Source: Eretmocerus hayati | Lineage: Eukaryota > Arthropoda > Insecta > Hymenoptera > Aphelinidae | DNA: 64,000 bases | Assembly: GCA_029851415.1 (NCBI GenBank) | Contig: CM056744.1 | Location: 14,949,268-15,013,267, forward strand | Reading direction: 5' to 3' | Program-made: the position numbers and the translations under genes | The notes under the pieces: generated by a model | Database searches by the model: none | Told to the model about the DNA's origin: nothing | The model's input: only the letters and a program-made list of their open reading frames with translations | In this document: positions 46,770 to 57,618 of the stretch, piece after piece | How the letters are laid out: each line of letters opens with the position of its first letter | Position numbering within the stretch: position 1 is the stretch's first letter

Positions 46770-49700
46770 TTAATTATAAATATATGTGGGTTGAATTCTA
46801 TTCAGAGGCAGAGAATAAGGTGGTCGTTGTAGGATTTTAGGTGCATTTTTCAACGCACTCAGGTGAAGATTCGATGCCGGTGGTAGCGGAGGAACATAAA
46901 TTATTCGGTCAATCGATGGATTTTGATTAGAATCTGCGTTAGAAACAGACGGTACATGCGAAGATTCTTCTTTCGGTTGTGACTGTTTATCTACTGTAAT
47001 TTCTTTCGCTTCTGGTTGCTTATTCGCGATCTTTGATTTCATATTCAAAGAATCGATATTGATTGCCTTGGCCGGTGTAAAGTCTGGTTCTTTTGCTGGA
47101 AATTTATAATTTATTTCATATTTGATGTACTTCAGGTAGCTTGATACTCTTGTATGCACGTCAGGAAATCCAGCGTCACATTTGGTATCACCAGCGGAAA
47201 CAATACCGACGATCTTGTTCTTGTAGATCAAGGGTCCACCACTGTCACCCTAATCAAAGAAAAGTCATATGATCCCAATTAATGTCCAGTGAGTCTTCCT
47301 TAATGAAAGGCTTCGGATCAGAACGGTATGACCATATTTTTTCAATTTCTTGGAAGTTCACCTCAAAATTCTTTTGCAGTAGAAAATTCGAATCGTCACA
47401 TTCAGTAATTGTGCTTCATTCATCATATAATGAGTCTGTTTTCATATGGGGTGAAATCATTCTCAATTCTTAACACTGTTTTGCATCTCATCTTGCTATC
47501 AAGAATGGACTGACACAATTCTGATCCGGAGCCCTTCAAATCATGAACATACAGAACAATCGTTAATTGGACTTTGATCTGGGTTGGATATGATATCTGA
47601 TAATATTCAGAAAACTACTGAAACCTTTGCACATCAGTGGATACCGAATCGTTCCCGAAATGTAGTATCTGAGATTTTCATTGGAAATAAGGAACCTCTC
47701 GCCAGATGTTTCTATTACGCTGCTTTTTCATGGTGGCAATCGTCGCCGGCAACGTTGCGAGATTGCTGCAATTTTCATGCGCGCGAAATTCAAAATCTAG
47801 CTTATCGAGGTAACCTAAGATGGAAATGGAGTGACTCCGAAAAACCCACTGGTCGAAAATTGTTCTGTCCAATGTTTTTGAAGATGCTGAACACGAATAT
47901 GAACGTCATTTCTTTCCAACGGCGGAGAAAATGCGTGAAAATCGACTTTGAAGCCAGAACGTCTCATTTTCGGATTCAAATGTGATTTTTAGAAGTTTCC
48001 TTCACCTCTAAATGAGAACAGAGTTCGTATTCGTGTTCAGTAGTTTCAAGAAGATAGGGAAGAACAATTTTCAACGGGGTGGTTTTTCGGAGTCACTCCA
48101 TTTCCATTCTTAGGTTACCTCGATAAACTAGATTTTGAATTTCGCGCGCATGAAAATTGCAGCAATCTCGCGACATCGCCGGCGATGATTGGCACCGTGA
48201 AAAAGCAGCCTAGACTCCGCTGGCAATGTCATGGCAATGTTGTGATTACATTATATACAGATGCGGGCGCAAGCGATTATGTTCCCACGGTATTGTGCAA
48301 TGGTTTTATGAATCTTTCCGTGGTTTCGTTATGATTTTGTATTACTTTTCAGCGCACGCAAAAACTTAAACCATTTCTTGTTAATTAATTGGACAAATTT
48401 TTTCCCTTAACCCATTCACCAGCGCGAATTGGAACATCAATAAACGTATTTCTGACATTCATCATATGTTTGCTTGATGAAAAGATGACGAAAGAAGGCC
48501 AAATAGGGATCTTCAAAATTTCTTGATCACTTATTCTTTTCCCTACGTGTCATCAAGTATTTGGTCTCGGCCTCTGGCTTGATCCATTTTTTGTATCAAT
48601 AGGAACTTTTGAGGAACTTCCCAGATTTTCCTGACGTTTTCGAAAAAAATAATAAACGGTTATTGGAAATCGATGAAAAATATGCCCATTACAATGGACA
48701 TCGTAGGTGAATAGACAAATTCTTCCGTTCGAAGGATATTCCACTCCAGTCTCATCGTTTCCTTTTCACGCGATGAACATGTTTTTATCGAGCCCAACAG
48801 AAGAGCCTGAACCTATGCCTTGAACCTATACCCTGACAGACGAAGAATTGAAAAAAAGTCTTTGTCGGAGTTTTTTGTTGCAGAGAAAAATGATACAAAT
48901 CATTACGGAACCACGAAAAGATTCCGGGAACCATTGCACAATGCCTCAGGAATGTAATCGCTTGCGGGCATTTGTACGTGACTCCAACGTTGCGCGCAAG
49001 GTCTAGGAAGACGTGGCCAAAGGTTCCTTAGTTCCTATGGGACCCAAGTACTACGACTCGCGAACGAATGGTATGTTCACTGGGTGAATATAAGAATCCC
49101 TCAAATTATTCTGGAATATACTCATGCGCGCTAGCTAGAGGTAAATAACTGAAAGATGTCAAATCTCTGATCTCAGTTTTTATGCCTAGTTTTGAACCTG
49201 ATAACATAACCCGACGAAAGTAATCTTCCCAAGAACCGAAGTTGGCCCCGCACTCAAAGGAGACTAAAATACTTCTACAAACCTGACAAGTTCCATACCC
49301 AGGTCCTCGATTAGTGCAAATGTGTGATGATAAAATCGTCTTATTTGCAGTGCGCTCGAAGTATTTTTTACACTCAATCTGAGTGATAGTATAAACTTCA
49401 GTTTTCTTCAAGAATAATGATGCATTTCCAAAACCACTTATAATAATTGGTGACTTGGGAGGAATGACTAGATTCTCATCAGGCAAAGCGATACGTTTGA
49501 CTGAAGCAGACTCCTTCACCGGATTTTTTAGCTGAAAAATATTGTAATTTTCTATTGTAACATCCAAGGAAGTGGTAAAATAGATCAATAGTCTAATAAT
49601 TATTGACTCACAGTTATAACGCCAATGTCATTTGGTAAAACGAATGGATTTCGGACACTACTGTCAAAATCATCTTTTTGTGACAATCTCCTGATTTCAT

Positions 49701-52700
49701 GAACTTTACCCTTATTCAAGTACACAGAGCCAACTTCCACAGTCAGGTTTATGAATGTCAAAAAATTTGGTTCCTCTATGTACGGGCTTATACAATGAGC
49801 AGCAGTTAGAACGTGTCTTGGAGTTATTAGAGATCCCCCACACAAATGTCTTCCATTTTCTTGAATCGACACTTGGTGTGGAAAATCACCGGATTTTACA
49901 GGTTTGGGTGGATGAGCTAGTTTATCCTCTTGTAAATCATTCGTCTTGTTGCTCGAACCTTCAATTAATTTTACAAATATTATATGGAGTCATTTGAGTA
50001 ATACAATTTGGATTACTCGTAATCAATAGCAAAGGTCCACAGAAAGTAGTTTTCTGATCAGAAAAGGTGAAAATCGTATCTGATGTGTTGTGAGCTACTG
50101 CTGAACATGAATTTCGACTCAGAAGAACACCTTTAACCCGCTCACTGCAGAACAGCTCCCGGACTCCAGAATGACATTTGAATGCCTGGAACATTGACTA
50201 CTGGACTCAGAACGGTAAAAAAACATAAAAATTAGAAAGTCGAAAATTTTTCGATTTTTATTTTTTTTCTCGAAAATGAATCTCTTCTGGTGAAAAATTC
50301 GTGTGCTAATATCATTCTTAGACACTCAGGAATTTTCCTGAATTTTTTCAGATTTTTTTGCTGGTCCCTCCAAAAGTTATCACGAAAAATTGGAAATTGC
50401 GTTTGTCCAGTATACTGGACATCTGCAGTAAGGGGGTTAACTGAACGTTTTCGAGTTATGGCTCTATTTATGTTTTACAAAAGTACCGTCGAATTGGGTA
50501 ATTTTGGTATGATTTCGGTACTTTTTATTTTGGTTGGCTCGGCATTTCAACACACATTGACGAAACCCACTTTTATTAGTAGTCATTCGAAATCTTACAG
50601 TCTGAGCTTTAAATTGACGGTTTACAAAGTTCAATTTGATGTGTCTAAGCAGAAGCTGTTAGCAGTTTTGTAAGGTACCAAAGTTAGACCCCGATGGGGC
50701 AACTTCGGTACACTTACAAAATATTCCAATCTTACACACCACCATGCGGAGGAATCAATTTTAATCATTTATTTTTCTTGTGTGAAGCTGTTTGAAACAT
50801 TTTAAGGCCACATAGACCATTTCTCGACTCGAGATGAGTTGAAAAAAAAGCTGCGATACAGAATTGAACCAAAGTTACCCTGCCATGATGCTTCATACGT
50901 AGAGTGGGGTAACTTTGGTACGATTCTTTTATGGTTTTTTCCCGATTTTTTATTCATTAAAATTCCAAATGCTTCAAATACCCCAATGTAACGATAACTT
51001 CTTCAATATGGTGCTAAATGTGGTCAAAATGTACCGTTATTCACCCGTAGTTCGTTCCCGAACACTTGTTGCCAGGTACACTAACCGGACCATTTGTGTG
51101 CCACTGTTAAATCAGGTATTTTGGAAAAAGCTTCAATAAACGACTACAATCATCCACGCGGGATCTACGGTGGCTCAGCACATTGTTCATGCGTGCTAAA
51201 AGAGGGAGAACAGGTCACAGAGCGACAGACTTATTCACCTTGCTGAATGCAGCTTGAAAATTCATTTTTCAGGGGTGTACCAAAGTTACACCCACTGTAC
51301 CAAAGTTACTCAATTTGATGGTACCTATTGAGATTTGAGTTTCTGCATGATAGATTTGAGTTTAGAGTTGAGACCATATATCAGTGATTCCGTCGAAAGT
51401 GGGATTTTCCGTGTTCCATGTTCCTCTAAATTTCTATGGGTTGGGATGTGCATTGTAGCAATTTTCTGGGGTGTATTCTAGTGGTGCGCAACCATGTTAA
51501 TAGTTTTGGAGACGATCCTAACGTTCCTGTATTTTGTAGCGCCTGATAAAGGGTCCAAATATCCTTTCCGTCACCTGTAGTAAACCGAACTTGGACTTCT
51601 GGATTCATTACGACGTATATGCAGAGTCAAAAATCCCTATAGATAGCTATGCACTCCAATTTGTAATACTTCAAACAACATATTCCACCACTTTGTGAGT
51701 CAAAATTACTTGCTTAGTTTGCGCACGCACATCCGACATTTTGAAGACGGATTTGCACCGAAACTGCTTGCACAGCACTTATTGGGTCGGCAAAGTCTCT
51801 AATCGTCTACTGAGCCTTCCTAACCAATAACGTTGATTTCCAGATACCCAAATACACCCAATGTGTATCAGTAGCCGAAAATTCGAATCCGCGGCCGAGT
51901 GCACCACATGAACGTGTTTTCAGAATGGCGTACAAAATTTTCTGTCCTTTCCGTCCCATGTTGTGCTCCTCCCCGAAGCGCTATATCGCTTAGTGAAACA
52001 CATCTTCTTGAGAAATTTGATTGCATTAGAGCAAATCTATGCGGAAAAGAGTCTACAATTGGTTGTCGAGCCGTGGGGATAATTTTAGTGGTGACATGTC
52101 CTTTCCGTCCCCCTCTGCGATCCCTCAAACACAACATATCTTTGTCCGGCTTCAATTTTGAGATACGTAGCTCTAGGTACTTCCTTTTTGTGCCAAAGCA
52201 GGTGGAAACCAACTGCAATGACCCACTAAAACTCGTCTGGGGCTAAAATAATTTTTTGGCCCAAAACACGCCCGGTGACGGTTTTGGCCCCAAAAAATCC
52301 CACTTTCGGCGGCATCACTCATATATAAAAACCAACGACAGTATAGCTTTTTTCATCAAGTGAAATGTCAAAAATGTATTTGAATTAGGAACTTTTGCAT
52401 CCTGTTTGAAAATACTATAACTCCGAGATGTTCTAGGAGGACCTCTAGTCCGGGATATTTTCATCCGAGATCTAAAAGGTGAGTGGATAGGTCATAAATG
52501 AGAACAGATCGAATCCTATGTCAAATTTCACGTCAAAAATGTATTTTTTCTTAAGAATTTTTAGCGTTGCTGTGAAGCCTTGATGAGAAGGAGAGCAAAA
52601 ATTACTAAACAATCCAAAAATTACACAGAATCAGAATAAGGTGTTACGGAGCGCGTTATGTGACCTTCCACTTGAGCTTCCCAACATCGTTGGAATCCCC

Positions 52701-55700
52701 AAGATAATAAGGCTTTCATGTAAAATTTTCCGTGTAATGTGAACCCATTCCCAGTTTTGAGTAACCATCTAGGCCTACGATAGAAATACCACCACAATCA
52801 AGATTTTAATATGTAGGGACTTCTCTAGCTTCTAAGGAGATGCAAAAATTCCACAAAAATACGTTTTAATACACTGTGCGTGAAAGTGCACTTGATCGAC
52901 AATTTGTCGACTTTTACTCAGAGTTCATCAAGAGGTATACACGAGAGTAAAAACCTATTTTTCACACTCTTGTATCGATATGTACTATTGTGGAGCCGAT
53001 AAATATGTATCCATTTTTATTTATGTTTTATATTTGCATTAATGAGGATCACATAGTTGTAATGGTAATTGATAAATTAATTCAAGCTAATAACATTCTA
53101 TTGTAATGAGCTTGCGAATTAATCGGCATCAATTTTGCTAAATATTTTCTTGAGCTCATGCGCTTGTGTTCTATGACATCATATGATTGTAAACTTTCGT
53201 AAATTTACATCATCTTACATGATCTTGTGTGCAAATTGATCAACAAGAATGGGTAAAAAGTCTTTTATGCTTTTGAGCATGATAAGTGTAATGCTGCAGG
53301 TAGGAAATTTTTCTCTCGAATCATCCACGCTAATCACTTTTTTGTTGTGTTTCAAAATTTGTAACTTCGAACGAATAGACATGTTTTATCTGATGACTTG
53401 TTTGCAAAAAATGTCACATCATAAGGAGGATAATATGAGGTAAATGTATAGATCATTTGTAAATTCTAACTCATAAGAGTGTGAAAATTTTTATTTGTAT
53501 TACATGTTCCATATATCACTTGTTTGCTTGAGAAGGGTCATGGCCATAAGAAAAGTGATCGAAACGTCGCACTAAAAAAGTGCAAATAACTTAGCAGGAA
53601 ATACCGATGAATTCAGTATTTCCACTCAACCTGGTTCCTGCGATGAAGCTCTCATTTAGAAACACACGATAAGGAAATTTCAAGGACATGAGTAAACGGT
53701 TCCAGCGAATCCTGTGTTAAAGTGGTGTACATCTCAATTTATGATTCTAAAACGAAGCTTTGATACTTTTGGTAACTTTTCTTCGTGATTGGATACTTTC
53801 GCCCATAGAGATACAGATGACTAATATTTTCAACAATTCTTCGTCGAGAAAGACCAATAAAAATGTTATGGTTGACATCCGATTCCCTACTGATTGATTG
53901 AGATGGTAACATTTTTAGGCTTATAATTGTGTCGAAAAGTCTTGCCTCAATTTTCAATAAAATTGAATAGATTTATCATTTCGATACTAATTAAAAATAC
54001 CCAGGGAGATCTTTTGCAAATGATATTGTCTTTTTTCGATCCACCAAAACTCAGAAAATTCTGTAAAAAAATGTATGTCAGATCAGTATGATTCGGTAAA
54101 TCCGTACGCACGACCCCCGCGAATCTTTCTGCCAATTCCTTACATGAAAGTAGGCACCAAAAATAGTACTTTCCCAGAGTTTCAGTCCCCAAAAAAATTT
54201 TTTTCATTACTCTAATCTAAAAATTCCGCGTTTAAATAGGATTTTAGGGTTCTCGAAATGAAAGAATATATCCGCACTTCGCTTGCAAGCCCATTTTGGG
54301 CACTGGAGGACGTGTCTGTCCTAGTGCCCATAATGGGCTAGCGCGCTCAATACGGAAATATACTATTACCCCCGCTAGAATTTTTGATGTTTTAAAAAAC
54401 GTCTTTTTGCGAAAATCACCCAATCGACCAAAAACATCGTAGCGAAACCTACGACGTTGCATTTTCTTCGTTCCAATGTCCACTTTTGGGAAAAAATATG
54501 CAAGATTTTCAAAACTAAATGCGTTCAGTCCACACGACGATACATAAAGTCACTTTTTTCGATTTCTAGACCATTTTGAAACGGATGCTCTTCTGACGCA
54601 TCTGAATCTTTTTCCATCCAACTCAACTGATTTTTATCTTGAAAAACCCTGTGATTTGCGCTCCTGCACGTCCAAATTGGTAGATTTTGATCCGGGTTAT
54701 GTCCATTGGGAGATGGTGAGTTATTGAAAAACGCTCAATTTGTCCAGTCCGCCAAATCTCAATCGACCCGAACCTTGACACGGGTGTTCTTTCAAGTGTC
54801 CCAAACATGTGAAAAATTTCGCGCTGTGTTTCGGCCTTCTGTTGGACCTATAAATATTACAAACACCCTCATTTTTGCGGATTTTCGTGTAATTTTTGAA
54901 GCGGTTGCCACTCTCTTCCTGCGCATGCGCACATCTGTACTCCTTCGGAAGTATCCTTAATTGATAGCCCTTGCAATTTCTTTTCAAATGACCTCTTGAC
55001 ATTGACGCTTTGATGCAATGGAACCAGAGATCTATAGCTATTTTAAGGCAGAAAGATATCACCAGTACCCAAATGGCAAGTCTCGGTCACTTCTTGTGAC
55101 CCTGGAAACCTGTGAGTCTAGGTACTTTCGGCACTTCGAGCTTGGGGTCATTTTGAAGGAAATTGCATGGGCTATCAATTAAGGAAACTCCCGAAGCAGC
55201 ACAGATGGGCGCATGCGCAGGAAGAGAGCGGCAACCGCTGCAAAAATTACACGAAAATCAGCAAAAATTAAGGTGTTTGTAAAATTCATAGGTCCAACGG
55301 AAGACCGAAACACGGCGCAAAATTTTTCACATGCTTGGTACACTTGAAAGAACACTTGTGTCAAGTTTCAAGTCGATTGGTAGAGGGACATAGATTTGGC
55401 GAACTGGACAAATTGAGCGTTCTTCAATAACTCATCATCTTGCAATGGACACTCCGTAGGAAGGTGATGAACTGCAGTGCGTCGAGATCTATACTGTCTC
55501 ACTTGCTCTCGTAACGCTAGGGTACCATAACCTATGAGTGCGAGTGAGACGAAAGATCTCGATGCACTACAGTTGACCTTCCTGCCGAGTGGACATAACT
55601 CGGACCAAAGTCAACAGATTTAGACGTGCAAGAGCGCAAATTATAGGGTTTTTTCAAGAAAAAGAAAACTAGATAAGTTGGATGGAAAAAAATTCAGATG

Positions 55701-56628
55701 CGTCAGAAGAGCATCCATTTTGAAATGGTGTAAAAATCGAAAATGTGACCTTACGTATCGTCGTGTAGACTAAACGTATTTGGTTTTTGAGAATCTTTCA
55801 TATTTTTTCCTAAAAGTTGACACTGGAAAGGAGAAAATGCGACCCCGCAGGCTTCGTTTGATGTTTCTGGTCAATTTGGCGATTTTTCAAAAAAACGCTA
55901 GAAAAAGGCCTTTTTTAAAACTTCAGAAAATTCTAGCAGGCGTAAAAAGTTTTTCTAGCGTTCTACGTCGGAAGCGCGATTTTCGACTCGTCCTCGATTC
56001 GCGAGGACTCGTCTAAAGTCGCGCTTCCGACGTAGCACAGCTAGAAAATGTCGTTTGCGACTCGTGCTGCGCACTCGTCACATAATATACTATTTTGGGG
56101 GCTGAAACTCTGGAAAAGTACTATTTTTAGTGCCTACTTTCGTGTTAAAAATTGGCAGAAAGATCCGCGGAGGTCGTGAGCACGGATTTGCCGAAATATG
56201 ATCTGACCTATGTATTTTCCCGATATTTTCGATCGATTTCAATTGAATTGATCTGGAAAGATCCACTTGTCATTATTATTTTTGAAATTTTATCAACTCA
56301 AAATAAGACAGAGATGTTAAAATCTTTTGTCTCATTTCCAAGGCAGTCTCTTTTGAAATTGAAGATTGCGGATTGTTTTGGCGATCTACAATTGGGGCGT
56401 ACATGAAAAGAATTCAAATATGAATATTTGCTCAATCTCCATTCAACAAGTCAGAGTCTAACTCTGTACCCAATTTAGACCCACCTGACTTCAGTATGTG
56501 AAATATTTTGAATAAAAGTAAACCAATTTATTCATTTTTTGGAGCGAAATGGAATAATTACCCAAGGCCGAACAGCAGAAAAGTAAGAGCAGCCCCACAA
56601 TGCTTATAATTGAATTAAAATTATTCAT
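46770..56628 (-). CDS. Secreted chymotrypsin-like serine protease A with C-terminal tail
   Basis: Four exons: 56628-56562, 49958-49612, 49531-49283 and 47249-46770; 1143 nt, 380 residues. Exon 1 is a signal peptide ([20 protein letters not shown]) ending in phase 1 at GTAATT. This donor and phase match paralog B, which is how I joined it across a 6.6-kb intron; that join is the weakest step. Catalytic triad: His77 (LTAAHC), Asp133 (NDIGVIT), Ser224 (GDSGGPL). The residue six before Ser is Gly, so specificity should be chymotrypsin- or elastase-like, not trypsin-like. The usual Trp after the 214 serine is Ala (IVSAG). There is no R-IVGG activation site; LIEG lies at the exon 2 edge and may be removed by splicing. 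After the protease domain, a tail of about 110 residues (from about 272) contains [11 protein letters not shown], a Lys/Glu/Gln-rich part, then a Pro-rich end ([10 protein letters not shown]). Confidence 0.88.
47719..48209. repeat. Foldback element in protease A intron 3
   Basis: Left arm (GCTGCTTTTTCATGGTGGCA ... TGCGCGCGAAATTCAAAATC ... GGAAATGGAGTGACTCCG) is matched in reverse by CGGAGTCACTCCATTTCC ... GATTTTGAATTTCGCGCGCA ... GAAAAAGCAGC. No coding seen. Confidence 0.75.
48262..48972. repeat. Second foldback element in protease A intron 3
   Basis: Arms of about 85 bp (48262-48350 and 48888-48972) pair: GCGCAAGCGATTATGTTCCC ... TATTGTGCAATGG versus CCATTGCACAATG ... TGTAATCGCTTGCGGGC. The loop holds a diverged copy of the TTAA-type MITE family. 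Confidence 0.65.
48411..48715. mobile_element. Diverged third copy of the TTAA-type MITE family
   Basis: TTAA at 48407-48410 is followed by CCCATTCACCAGCGCGAATT. Toward the other end, TTTTCCTGACGTTTTCG and TATTGGAAATCGATG match the 60456-60754 copy, and the end reads GTAGGTGAATAGAC. Right TTAA is lost. Confidence 0.5.
50137..50436. mobile_element. piggyBac-type MITE with TTAA duplication
   Basis: 300 bp between TTAA at 50133-50136 and TTAA at 50437-50440. Ends CCCGCTCACTGCAG and CTGCAGTAAGGGGG. TTAA with CCC...GGG ends is the piggyBac superfamily signature. No transposase. Confidence 0.8.
50483..51324. mobile_element. TIR element, second copy of the 42241-43078 family
   Basis: 842 bp; ends GTACCGTCGAATTGGGTAAT and AAAGTTACTCAATTTGATGGTAC. 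Collinear with the copy nested in the hAT-like element. Confidence 0.8.
51382..52322. mobile_element. TIR element, long copy of the 31064-31473 family
   Basis: Ends CAGTGATTCCGTCGAAAGTG and CACTTTCGGCGGCATCACTC, flanked by ATAT-rich sequence. The interior shares CACAAAAAGGAAGTA (reverse) and AGAGGGGGACGGAA (reverse) with the short copy. Frames are short and unassigned. Confidence 0.78.
52323..53984. other. Protease A intron 1 segment with a possible Penelope-like signature
   Basis: Mostly featureless. At about 53530-53575 the sequence GAGAAGGGTCATGGCCATAA ... GTGATCGAAACGTCGCAC resembles the GAAACGTCG-containing hammerhead-like segment of Penelope-like elements. A plus-strand frame at 53249-53297 looks like a signal peptide with a donor, but nothing continues it. 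Confidence 0.3.
55451..55590. mobile_element. Palindromic MITE inserted in the right arm, target duplication GGAC
   Basis: 140 bp with ends ACTCCGTAGGAAGGTGATGA and AGTTGACCTTCCTGCCGAGT; flanked by GGAC on both sides. The left arm of the host repeat shows the empty site as ATGTCCAT, confirming the insertion. Same family as 22167-22292. Confidence 0.85.
55963..56035. repeat. 73-bp hairpin in the right arm
   Basis: CTACGTCGGAAGCGCGA ... CGTCCTCG, five-base loop, CGAGGACTCG ... TCGCGCTTCCGACGTAG. A near-perfect stem absent from the matching left arm. Confidence 0.7.
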
Positions 56629-57618
56629 TTTCACGACTGATTGAAATTTCAATTTGCTGGTTATATCTAATGCGAGAAGTTTGGGCACTTGTAATTTACT
56701 TTGGCAAAAATTTGAAAATGATTGTGACGAGGCCACATTTTGCAAGTCTGGTATCACTTCAAATATTTACCTTTTTGACATCCGAAAACAGCCTGATGTT
56801 ATAATCGCAAGTGTGGAGTAATCGATACAAAGTAAATCTTCATACATTATATGTAATATCGGGATAAAAATTTCGAACTCCCCATCAATGCACAGCAGCC
56901 GATCAATCAAGTGGCGCGTTGCATGATTTTGTGATGTATATCGAACTGAGACAGCTTCTCAACATTCGACTGCCATTTGCGTCATCTGTGAAAAATAAAA
57001 AATATAAGAATTTGGCATTCACAGTGATTTGAAATCACAATCATATATTTTGGTGTTTTAAAAAAAGAAAAAAAAATATTCTCAAGTTTCGTCGCATGTC
57101 ACCTCAACTTTTTTCATCAGTCATGATGCACCGATTTAATTTCGAAATCCACCGTGTATGAAAATTAGTTTGTAATGATACATATATTCGTCACCATAAA
57201 GTAGAAGATCTGCATGTAGACATCATCCATTCGGGGGTTGAATTTCATCTGAACCCCTTCGGGGCTTCGAAACTGGACTATTTCTCTTGTCTTGACAAGG
57301 GACTATTTCGTTATTTTCAAATTTGTTTCCAGGTCATTTTCCGCTACAAAGCACTTTCACGTTTCTGTGTGTAGAGTTTACATTCATTACGAAGCTGATA
57401 CATTTCGTGAGATGTCAAAAAACTCTCCCATCGAAGGATGTGTTAACGCATGGGTGGGGCATTTTATTCACTGATGATAGATTATGATATGAACCTCTTC
57501 ACACTCCAAAATTGTAAGAAACCTCATACTCGGAATGTCATGCAGAATTTTTCTCGTGCATGAGTTGCTCTAACGTATTGATTTTTACTCGAGACTATAC
57601 AAATTCTTTTTAAAATTG
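56629..57618. other. Upstream region of protease A; no gene seen
   Basis: About 1 kb between the protease A start codon and the LINE. Should contain the protease A promoter; no clear TATA box at a convincing distance. Confidence 0.4.

Larger units (their letters stand above)
53985..56290. repeat. Large diverged inverted repeat (about 1.1-kb arms) in protease A intron 1
   Basis: The sequence from about 53985 to 54975 is matched in reverse, with gaps, by about 55165 to 56290. Paired blocks include GCATGCGC-containing TCTTCCTGCGCATGCGCAC with GCGCATGCGCAGGAAGAG, TTAATTGATAGCCC with GGGCTATCAATTAAG, and CCAGAGTTTCAG with CTGAAACTCTGG. It appears older than the hAT-like element. A MITE interrupts the right arm. 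Confidence 0.75.

Noticed and set aside
50000..50194. Minus-strand frame containing CGPLLLI, resembling a protease fragment
   Set aside because: Similarity is limited to a few residues; the region overlaps the TTAA MITE and has no splice partners.
53249..53443. Plus-strand signal-peptide-like frame with a donor ([17 protein letters not shown])
   Set aside because: No downstream exon continues it and it sits in an intron on the other strand; likely chance.
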